Of a DNA stretch of 64,000 nt, positions 55,383 to 64,000 are shown piece after piece. Source of the DNA: Chalara sp. BL73. Taxonomy: Eukaryota; Ascomycota; Leotiomycetes; Helotiales. A program made the translations under genes and the position numbers. The notes beneath the pieces were generated by a model, which worked only from the letters and a program-made list of their open reading frames with translations, was not told the DNA's origin and searched no databases. The stretch is from positions 1,054,001-1,118,000 of the forward strand of contig CAKJVC010000030.1 of the NCBI GenBank assembly GCA_918026815.1. Direction: 5' to 3'. Each line of letters opens with the position of its first letter. Position 1 is the stretch's first letter.

Positions 55383-56468
55383 GTCAAAGAAGTACGGTAT
55401 TTAGAATAGCCAGATCTTGACATATCCTGGTCCCTAAACCTGGTTAATAGCATTCATTCATTGGTCATGACACAACTGGGTGACTTTCACTGCAAGGCGT
55501 TCTTCTAATCGGATGGCAATATTGATCCTGCAATTGATATTCAAGTCTCAGAACAGGATGTACCAATAGCAACCTCTCCTGCTCAATAAAACTCAGCCCA
55601 CTAAAGATAGGGAGTGACCGGAGTTTACAGGTTTATTGTAGTAGCAATCTAGTATTGTTATACACATTTACCTCCACAAATAACAGAGCCATGTTTTGTT
55701 CTCCAGAGCGCCAACTAGCCTGACTCAACGTCTCACTAGCTGATTCAATCCCGATAAAAGAGCACCATTTCGAGGCTTTCTTTCATCCAACTTTAAACCT
55801 GTATCCGAAGAGCCAAGAGGATGGGCACCGGATAGATCTGGGGTTCCCGGCGGCGGAAAGAAAATGTTCTAGGATGCGTACAGCCTTATCATGTCAGCAT
55901 AGAACTGGTAGAAGAGATGTGCATGTTCTACCCTCTGAAAGCATTGTCTCATTTGCGAACAACGAAAGAAATGCTGATAACAATATTGATATCCGCAGCT
56001 TCGAAAGGCGGGAGGACAAGTTAATAGACTAGTACCAAGAATAGGAATGAAGCCGCAGGAGTAATATCTTGTGCATGTTCAGCATTGGAGGTCGGTGGCA
56101 TTGGCCCCTTTCCTCATGCAGCCCAAGAGTCTCAATCCAAAGGCCATCAACTTCAAGAGAAAGAGGATCGTCTTCATATGCAGTCTCCTCTCCTGGGCTT
56201 TGAAATTTATGCATAAAAGCGTTTACCTATGGGCTAAAGACCTATTTCAAAAGTCAGGAAAATATCGGTCATGTTTACCTATCCTTTCGAATGACCTACA
56301 AAGCTACTTGGTCACGGGCTACTACAACAGAGCATTTGCACTTTACAAAGAATGCATAAAAGTAGAGCATATAAGCTGTAGTTATCATCAAGTACTCATT
56401 TGTATTTACTAATTCATCGCTAAATGCCGGCAACCCAAACTCCTATGTAACCATCCTCAGGTAGCAGA
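55383..56468. other. Convergent gap, CMD-like and oxygenase genes
   Basis: Nearly 1.1 kb without a gene between two converging stop codons. An open frame on the plus strand near 56071-56412 is antisense-free but has no recognisable content. Nothing else is seen. Confidence 0.5.
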
Positions 56469-57395
56469 TCATGGACCAAAAACCAACGCTCTAACCTCAA
56501 TACTTTCTCGTCCTCTTGCACCCTCTGGTGTGTGCGGATGCTTAAAGGCAGTATGTGGTACTCTCCCTCCTTGAACCTCGGTACCTGGCCTCAACGATTC
56601 GCTGTCGAAACACTCCAGGAATAGTCTCTCATTATTAGTCATCCCGGAGAGATAATGCCACTTCTGCTCCTTATTATACACAATCCCGGCTGTTTCACCT
56701 GTGCGTGTTGGATAGCGGTGTTCTACCGGAATCAGATCCTCATCTTTCAGTGTTGCAGAGCTTGCAAACGCGAGTGGAGATGCTTGAACAGGTCCATTGA
56801 GAGGTCGCCAGATATTGATGATTCTGAAACGACCATTCAATAGCTGCTCTGCTTCTTCCGGTAGATGGAAATGTACGCGTTGCGCAGCAGACTTCGCGGT
56901 CTGGTCAATATGAACTCTTTGTACTGGCGCACGCGGCGCATTTGGATTCGATCTGCGGATTGTATGGTCGAAGATGAACACCTTATTGCTGCCTGGCACA
57001 CTATCCAGAATCAGCCTCTCCACCTCTGGGTAGTATTTCTCCTTGATGGAGTCGTCATCAACGAAGTCCTGCTCTGCAGATTCTGGAACGTTGGAGACAA
57101 TGGCGAAAGCGTCTTTGTCAAGGTTGTATTCGGATTCCTTTCCTCTTATATCGTGAACGCGGACCTGCACATCAAAATTCCCAAAGTTACGCTGGGGCTG
57201 CCCCTCTGGAGGTGTTTCCACGTAGTTGAATGGAACGGCTCCGTCTTCTGGTGGCGTGAAGTAGTTTAGTGTGGCCTCTATATCGCCTCGAGGGATGTAG
57301 GAGCTATTGATTTTCGCCTCATACGAAGCTTCCTCTCGAGCAGCCTTGGAAAGGTTGTGGGCTGGAGTTGCCTGGACTGGGTTTGCGGTTGCCAT
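56469..57395 (-). CDS. GA4-desaturase/CmcJ-like protein, putative Fe(II)/2-oxoglutarate oxygenase
   Basis: Single exon, 308 residues. The ATG at 57395 (MATANPVQATPAHNL) is chosen; the frame extends 13 codons upstream but without another ATG. This family (also called asaB or CmcJ-like) includes gibberellin desaturase and antibiotic hydroxylases and often lies near secondary-metabolite genes. The Fe-binding pair is visible as HID at residues 162-164 in RVHIDQT, and His281 in PHTAF is the probable third ligand. Family blocks present are VFIFDHTIRRS, NIWRPLNGPV, WHYLSGMTNNERLFLECFDS and the terminal RESIEVRALVF. Start, length and ending agree with fungal members (about 280-320). The substrate is unknown, and no synthase gene lies nearby to indicate one. 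Confidence 0.9.
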   Translation of the reverse strand: MATANPVQATPAHNLSKAAREEASYEAKINSSYIPRGDIEATLNYFTPPEDGAVPFNYVETPPEGQPQRNFGNFDVQVRVHDIRGKESEYNLDKDAFAIVSNVPESAEQDFVDDDSIKEKYYPEVERLILDSVPGSNKVFIFDHTIRRSNPNAPRAPVQRVHIDQTAKSAAQRVHFHLPEEAEQLLNGRFRIINIWRPLNGPVQASPLAFASSATLKDEDLIPVEHRYPTRTGETAGIVYNKEQKWHYLSGMTNNERLFLECFDSESLRPGTEVQGGRVPHTAFKHPHTPEGARGRESIEVRALVFGP

Positions 57396-58274
57396 GATGT
57401 ATGCGACAGGTGGAGTTCTGCTATTTTGATGCAAAAGTGATCTCTCGAGAAGTATTTGGTTGAGTCTTGCCTGCTGTCACTAAGTGGTAAGTAGTGTCAA
57501 TTTAACATAGGATGGATGGATAGCAATATATAATTCTCCTCTACTGTACTTAGTCAGTTCAACTGATATTGTAAGCCAAAAACGTCATGGAGTCTTAGAA
57601 ATCCAACGCCCTTCTGAAACCCAATTGAGAATGAAAGCAGAAGACAAGCCGAATGGTTGACTTGCTCTACCCTTGATTACAAATATTCCACTGCTAGCCG
57701 GAGCACGTCATTTGATGCCGAGCCAGCCACAATATGTGAGGCAAACACATAGAGATTTGTTTGTTCTGTAGAATAACCGCCATTGAACACCTGATATAAT
57801 CAATTGCCGACACAGAGGTGCGGAGTTCCCTGCTTGAATTATGTAATGGTGAACACCTTGATTGAGCCTGGGGAAGAAGACTGAAGGAGTCAAAATCTGA
57901 GACCACAAAATTGAGCCTCAGGCATTCATTAATTTCCTTGAATAGGTGCATTTTATTTCTTCCGCACATACGTCTTCATCTGTTGAAGGCTTTTTTGACA
58001 ATGCGCTGTCTAAAATTCAGCGGCCACTAATTATCGTCTACTGTGTGATACCCTGATCAAGCTCGCTTTATTAACAGAGTCCTTCCGTCCTTGGGGCAGG
58101 TGTTTTCTCATAGCTCTATCCATATATCGCAGCAGAATGAATGCCAGCAAACCTTAAAGGAGTCCATTATGATTCCTGCACCATTTGTGGCCACACTATT
58201 ATTTTATTGCTATTTGGGTAGCTATCGATATATCAATCCCCATTGGGGAATAAATATCCTCATAGGCCCCCATA
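57396..58274. other. Intergenic region, oxygenase promoter and SET gene 3' flank
   Basis: The 879 bp separate two genes on the minus strand. AT-rich. No gene seen; short ORFs are unsupported. Confidence 0.5.
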
Positions 58275-60615
58275 TCATTTATCTTTCTTTTGGATACACA
58301 GAACAAGCTGCTCTAGTGCCTGACCATCAGGCATCGTATATTGTAGAGGTAGCATTTCTTCTTGCACCAGGTAACTGGCAAAGTTTCGATATTTCTCGAG
58401 ATTTGCTGTGCGAGAACTGGGGCAGGTTAATCGGGTAACTTATGTTAATGTAGGATTTGCATACCTGGTGATGTTCGGATTGATGGCGTGAAGTTGTGGA
58501 AGGTGCGAGATAGCATGCAGCATGCTGTTAATTGTTTCATGCTCTGATGGGTCGGCCATGAGCTGTGATGTCTACAAGGCCAAGATTAGTAGTTTATACA
58601 GACGGTAACGAATGTCAGGCAAAATAGAGACAGGCTGCTTACCGCAATTGAATTACGTACCATACTATCGTCAATGCTATACCCATGGGGGCTATTACCT
58701 AGCATTAGTACATGTTCAAAATGAAAAGTAGAGAGGATGCTGTACCTAGGCTGCATCATACGAGCCAACCAGGACATCACACATTCATGAGAAGATTGGA
58801 GGTCTGGAGACGCACTCCTTCCATTACCTTCCGCAATCACGATGATGGTGAAAATCCATACGACCCAATACGTACGATTCCAGTCTTCGATAAGGATACC
58901 CCAGTCAAGAGGAAGCGGCTCTCCTTGATCCTCAGAAATAAGACTTACGATGGAAGTGAACAGTTCGGAATAATGAATGTGTAACCAGTCAAACGCACAT
59001 TCAAGCGACAGTAGCTCTCCGTCATTTAGAGAATGCTTTGAGCTCGTGAAATTAGGATGGTTGGTAATAGCATGCTGCGGATGTGCACAAAAGGAGCTAG
59101 TACTCTGGAAAATTTGGAGTCGTTCAGAGATAGGTCGTAAAGCAGCTTCCAGGACAACGAGTTGTCGATCTCTATACTCCACAGCGAGCCTTTGATTATT
59201 CGCTTGCGGGTTTCTGCAATGCTTAGCGTTGTTCATCCAGAGATTTGTTCAGTGATAGAGCGATGGGGTACGTATACGTACTCTGAAAACGCGGCCGCTT
59301 GTTTGATTCTAGTGATATCGAGCCTCAGCTTCTGGTCTAGCAAATTGAGCATCTGAACGGCACATCCTATGAGGTCCGAGTATTAGCGATGCTATAGAGA
59401 GATAACGTTGAAAACCAGAATGTGTCGGTCAACATAGTTCATGATGTGGTGCCTACTCATCAAAGATCGTTGGTAAAGACCAGCATCCTTTCCTGGACAA
59501 TAACTTAAATCTGAGCCCAACACTTCCCTCTCCCTGCTGTTAGCGAATAAACATAAGACGGTATCGAGTAGATCATGTGGTAATAAAGCAAACTCTGGTA
59601 ATCCAGTTCGGCCTGCCCGTTTTCGAACGGCATACATAAACTCTTCCTCTACGTTAGATGGAATCATATGACAATTCTGTCGGCGCCTCAGAGCCAGGGA
59701 AGCTGGCTGAGTTGGCCGGATCCTGAGATTGATAGAGTCTTTATCTATTTCAGTATCTGAACTTTTGGGAAGTATGAAGCCATAAGCAACCAGCAATTCG
59801 CTATTCGACTTGTCACCATAAAAGTTGTATACCTGATCTCCTTCTATGATTTGAGCTCGGTTCGAAAAGCTGAGACCGAGCTCTTTTGTAGGATGCCAGT
59901 CTGCATTGTTAACACCATTATGATTCCCGATATCCAAGATAGGAAGCAAAACTGAAAAGCGGTCTCTCCTGACATGCATTTGATTTAGCGGATCATCATC
60001 TACCATTTGTTCCGCGATAGTCAAGGAAGCGCGAAAGCTCCGGCTACCGAATATCGTCGCCGCCCACTGATAGAGCTTGTAGGTGTAGTCTTCCCAATCT
60101 TCGATATTGGCTCGTAGAAGAGACACTGCTCCTTCCCATTCAGCCTTCCACATGTTATTCCGCTTCTGAATTGGTGGCTCCGCATTTGTGCCTTCTAAGA
60201 ATTTGACATCTTCTTCAGGCCACATACAAGGGACAGGTAGATCTTCTATATTACCTGGCTGTGGTAGAAGACGAATATACGGCCACCAGAACGACTTCTC
60301 TCGCATGAGATATTGTTGGATCAGAAAGAAGAATCCAATAATATTTGGGTCATCTTGACACAGAAGTGACAAAAAGTCTGAGGGAAATGGTACGCTATGT
60401 CTTAAGAACCCAGGAAACTCAACCGCATTGAGATAGGAGAGCGAGGTCTTGTATGAGCAAGTTGATATCCTAGTCTCTGGTGGTAAATCCTTGAGGGCTT
60501 TGAAGGACAGTCCGGTAACAGGATCTTCATATATCTCCACGTTAGGATTTAAATATGAATTGTGATCAATGCCCCATTGAATGAGCTCTTCAAGTAGAAG
60601 TCCTTTAGCAGACAT
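58275..60615 (-). CDS. SET-domain protein, putative lysine methyltransferase
   Basis: Six exons: complement(join(58275..58416, 58465..58571, 58643..58691, 58746..59213, 59282..59352, 59416..60615)), 678 residues, all phases consistent. The SET fold is split by an insertion, as in RuBisCO-methyltransferase-like proteins: PVTGLSFKALKDLPP, then FSVLLPILDIGNHNG (NHS-type motif), and GDQVYNFYGDKSNSELLVAYGF (cofactor and substrate-binding block). The first exon alone gives a 407-codon frame that stops in the intron. The following exons continue with MLNLLDQKLRLDITRIKQ, NPQANNQRLAVEYRDRQ, HGYSIDDSMVRNSIA, SQLMADPSEHETINSML and EKYRNFASYLVQEEMLPLQ. The first junction is the least certain: an alternative donor would add three residues. 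Related fungal proteins methylate non-histone substrates such as ribosomal proteins; the target here is unknown. Confidence 0.82.
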
Positions 60616-62755
60616 AGATGTTGTGTGTGAATCTCTTTATTTTTTTCCCCCCCAGGACAGAGTCAGCCAAATACCTGATGTGACCATCGACCAATGGAAA
60701 TTGCTTCTCGCGGGAACCGGCCCCCGCTCGCATTCCCGTCACGTGAGTCAACGCCCTCAGACCTCCAGCTGCCTGTTCCAGCTGTGCATCTCAACCTCCA
60801 TGAAGATCCGTGCACCACCTGTGTATATTTCGCTACATTAACCATAGGAGTCGCCAGCAGAGCGTTTTTGCTATACAAATATAGCGACAGCGTTTCTTGA
60901 GTCAGCAAGCCAAAGGCCCATAGTTGAATTTTGCACAGCCATAAACCATATTTCTCCAATGACATGCAATACGCCCTTCCAAGCATTTGCCAAGCCTGCC
61001 AAGAGATCGAATCACCAGATTGCACAGAGAAAGCGGTTCCTGAGCTCCTTTTCAGACTCTTTGTCTCAGTTGTAGTAAAAATTGGTGTTTTGGATGCTCT
61101 GGAAGTTGATATGGTCACCGACTTCGAGGGATAACTCCTCCAAGATATATTCTACTTGCCAAGGCCTGAAAATGCGACTTGCAACAAAAGAACATTCTCA
61201 AGCACTCACTGGCTGGAGAACGCCTCCGTCGCTCCCGGTCGTCCATGGTCACGTGCAGTGCTTATGCATATGGGAAGCATATTCAAGTCAGCAAAAGAGA
61301 TATCTCCTCTATACACCCCACATTGAATACACGCTATGTAGCACTGTCTCAATTGGGCTTATTGCTGGGATAGATGATGCTGCTGCTGGAAGTCCCCTGT
61401 CTCGCCCCACAAATACTTGGTATTTAATGATGCTAAGCAAAGCCGGTACAAATCAATATGGAAAAATGAGGTGGATATTCTGCTGCTATTCTAGTTCCAC
61501 TTTTCCTTTGTTTTACTCTTATCGCTAGAGCTGTGTAAGTGCTATCGGCTCATGAATCGATGAGGATTCATCCGTGTAGAATATATGGGAGATCCTTAGT
61601 AGGATGATAAAGAAATATACCTTTGGCTCCGATGATTGACAAAGGCTATTTGCACACTGTCTTTCGTGTGTCATCATCCGATTTCGTATCTATCTATTGC
61701 AATGGTCCGTCCTCGTCCACTTATTGCTCGAGTCATTTTAAATCGCAAGTTTGTTGCAAGTCGCAAAACGGGCTGTACCGAAGTCTCGGGAAGATCATAT
61801 TATAGCCAGATCCAGACCCCTCTTTTGGCTGCAAGCAACTTCCCGGATGCATATGCAGCTTAGACACGCGACAAAATCTGCTCTTGAACTAATTTCTTGA
61901 CAAATTATAGGTGGATTGTCAAAGGTGCGACGGTGCTCTCGAAGGATCACGATGGAAATCCCCGTTTACAGGTATCAAACATAACCCACATGACTATTTC
62001 CATCAAAAGCCAAGTACGAGATCAGCTGACCTGATTTCTATGCAGGACCGATCCTGAGACGTGCAACAATATATGAAAAGGTGCATCATCATTCGCCCAG
62101 GTATTTTACGCAGTCTGACCTGCAGAACGAGGCACTGACTACGGGCTATGATTGGCTGCAATGAAACGAGATGCGGAATATTGTCTCGGAGCACTAAATC
62201 GACAATAATGTCGACATGCAACAAAAAATATGAGGCAGAATATCATTGGTCCACAAAAACTCGTATTCTTGAAGGCAAGGCAAGCTTAAGAGTCGTCTTG
62301 GCCTTCGGACGAAATATATCAAACCATGACTCGAGGTCATGGTTAATATTCGGAAGACACAACATAGCGGTATGGTCTTGTCACCTCATGGTCAACTAGT
62401 GTAGGAATAGACCGCTCATTCAACTACCGGAGACATGAAAACGGCCTTGATATTTCTCCATTCAATATGCTTGATTGTCAGGGACGGCAATCGCTTTAGC
62501 AATTAGGCCCATATCTATAACACGCATTGTCATAACTAGAAGAAGCAACTAAACCCCACAAAAGAACAAGATCACATGAGCAGATAGAGCGGAAGCCCAA
62601 AATGCGAAGAGCCTAAAGCAATCAAGGTCGATTTACTACCACAATTCTGAGACACACGCTAGGATCATAATTCATTCCGAACCATCCAAAACCGAAATGT
62701 TAGATAAAAACACATCCATCCTACTCTCGATACAAGCCGGAAACCCTATCATTAC
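60616..62755. other. Gene-poor region, possible gene relics
   Basis: No gene with consistent splice structure was found. A patch at 61620-61980 has short open stretches separated by stops, with a possible exon-like segment at 61911-61970 (frame WIVKGATVLSKDHDGNPRLQ). This could be a decayed gene but I cannot name it. A 9-bp inverted repeat lies at 62322-62344. Confidence 0.45.
62322..62344. repeat. Perfect 9-bp inverted repeat with 5-nt spacer
   Basis: AACCATGAC, spacer TCGAG, GTCATGGTT. Exact reverse complements. It lies within intergenic DNA downstream of the secreted-protein stop codon; no role is assigned. Confidence 0.75.
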
Positions 62756-63887
62756 CTAAATATAAACAAGGTAAAGGACGGTCTCCTCAAACCCAGCAGG
62801 CACAGTTTCACCGAAATACAAGTGATTACGGCCATTAGACCCGCTCCACTTCTGCTGAACGCCGTCCCTAACAAGGTACACTCTTCCACGGGTTCCAGTG
62901 CCATCGTCAACAAGTCTGAAGTCAGTGATAGCTTCAGAGGCATTAGAAGTGGCCTTGAACCAGTAATCCGCCCAATCAGAAAACGTCTCGTAAATTGACC
63001 AGGTATTCAAGTTCGCGTTGAAGAGCCTTTCTGCGTCGTAGACATACGTATCTCCTACTTTAGCCTGGTCTGCGCGATTGATGATCAGATGATTGTATCC
63101 TTCCCCTTCGTTGAAGATCTGGCCATTGCTGCCGAAAGCAGGCTGGATCACTAACTTGCCTGTAGGTGTGGCTTGGACGGCAGTCGTTATTGTTGTGATG
63201 GCGGTATCTGTGACGCTCTGTGTTTGGAAAACTGTCGTTTGCGGAGCCTGTGTAGAGGAGATAAGGTTAGTTCGACCACGGGAGGTATGAAGTAAATACG
63301 CATGGTGTCATTGGGAAAGAGGCTGGACGTACGGGAGCGGTGGCATATACAACTGTTGACGTGATTCCAAAGCAGGAGCAAGCACTGACGTATGCCGCCT
63401 CATCTGGGCATGGGCTTGCATATGCAGGAATGGTCTTCGTATTCGTAGCTTGTCTTGCTTGCACGCCGGCCTTTGTCTCTCCGTGCTCATTATATGGGTC
63501 TATCGCAACACCACGCTTCACTGGCACATACGGGGCCAGGACCCGCGTCGTTGAAGTCGATGTCGAGAACGTTGTACTGGTGGTTGTCGTAGAAATGGTG
63601 TTGGTACTACACTAGTTATCAGCATAAGTGTAAATCGTGTGTTCAAGTACATACATTGTTGCGGGTGTGATGGTTGAAGTTGTCCTCACATAAGCAGAAC
63701 AGTCTGCTTTGGCTATGGACGTTCGAGAGGCTCCGCCGCCATTAACGTTTCCGGCTGTCCCAGTGACAGCTCTAGCACAGTTGTTTGCATTACATCCTGT
63801 ACGTTTGAAGATATTAGGCCCTGTGATAGCAAGTGTTCCTTGAGAGACTGTTAGGACAGCTACAAGTGCTGGAAGAGTCCAAATCAT
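62756..63887 (-). CDS. Secreted Ser/Thr-rich protein with cysteine motifs
   Basis: Model complement(join(62756..63247, 63333..63606, 63655..63887)), 332 residues; introns of 48 and 85 nt restore the frame (PATI|TNTIST and YATAP|APQTT). The N-terminus MIWTLPALVAVLTVSQG is a clear signal peptide, so the protein enters the secretory pathway. Mature region: GCNANNCARAVTG (a two-Cys motif found in many fungal extracellular proteins), a Thr-rich stretch (TNTISTTTTSTTFSTSTSTT) likely O-glycosylated, a dibasic site VPVKRG that could be cut by Kex2, a second Cys cluster PCPDEAAYVSACSCFGIT, another Thr-rich stretch, and a globular C-terminal domain with repeated aromatic strands (EGYNHLIINRADQAKVGDTY to VRDGVQQKWSGSNGRNHL). 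There is no GPI signal. Cell-wall or extracellular function is inferred; an effector role in a plant-associated fungus is possible but unproven. Confidence 0.82.
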
Positions 63888-64000
63888 CGTTTGCCGTTGT
63901 ATTGAATCGTGGTTATGCTAGAATTTAGCCAAATATGCTACATGTAGTTTGATTTCAACGCGAGAAACATGTTCAGATCTTATAGAGTATGTGTTAAAAA

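Noticed and set aside
54457..63887. A secondary-metabolite gene cluster
   Set aside because: No polyketide synthase, peptide synthetase, terpene synthase, transporter or cluster regulator is present. Only a weaker 'possible unit' is reported.
1..64000. tRNA or 5S rRNA genes
   Set aside because: I looked for B-box-like GTTCGA-type sites paired with an A-box and acceptor stem and found none that fold convincingly. A dedicated scan could still find one.

Overview
The window reads as nuclear DNA of a filamentous ascomycete (Pezizomycotina). The evidence is short introns (mostly 48-110 nt) with GT(A/G)(A/T)G(T/C)-like donors and CTAAC/CTAAT-like branch sites, low gene density, and fungal families such as Lte1, Arp10, Yen1/GEN1-type resolvase, a GA4-desaturase-like protein and a mitochondrial Dia4-type seryl-tRNA synthetase. 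Protein flavour suggests Leotiomycetes, but that is an impression and not a measurement. Nineteen protein-coding genes can be supported. No rRNA, tRNA or intact transposon was recognised.

Layout. 1-845: 3'-truncated gene of unknown function on the minus strand. 2.6-4.3 kb: acetamidase-type amidase. 4.3-11.6 kb: more than 7 kb with no convincing gene. 11.6-14.9 kb: phosphoinositide-specific phospholipase C in a single exon. 16.8-23.5 kb: a housekeeping block with a Yen1/GEN1 Holliday-junction resolvase (minus), the dynactin subunit Arp10 (plus, sharing a 323-bp promoter region with Yen1) and mitochondrial SerRS (plus). 23.8-29.7 kb: a 1,939-residue coiled-coil protein built on two families of internal repeats. 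31.1-34.2 kb: a RidA-fold protein and a beta-hydroxyacid dehydrogenase with a doubled C-terminal domain. 34.2-38.3 kb: gene-poor, with microsatellites. 38.3-43.7 kb: Lte1-type Ras guanine-nucleotide exchange factor. 44.6-47.3 kb: Sec18/NSF with an in-frame 150-bp duplication at its 3' end. 47.9-50.9 kb: a LENG1/CIR-N splicing-type protein, a lipocalin-like protein and a conserved acidic protein.

52.8-64 kb looks more accessory: a short-chain dehydrogenase and a carboxymuconolactone-decarboxylase-like protein arranged head to head, a GA4-desaturase/CmcJ-like putative Fe/2-oxoglutarate oxygenase, a SET-domain protein whose last five exons are easy to miss, and a secreted Ser/Thr-rich cysteine-containing protein at the right edge.

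Most conserved genes are independent housekeeping functions (vesicle fusion, dynein/dynactin motility, mitotic exit, DNA junction resolution, mitochondrial translation). Only the divergent SDR/CMD-like pair with the nearby oxygenase suggests a shared metabolic role, and that is inference. Exon structures were worked out by hand from splice signals, reading phase and family conservation. Two genes (Yen1 and LENG1) have first coding exons of only 14 and 8 nt, which a simple ORF scan misses.
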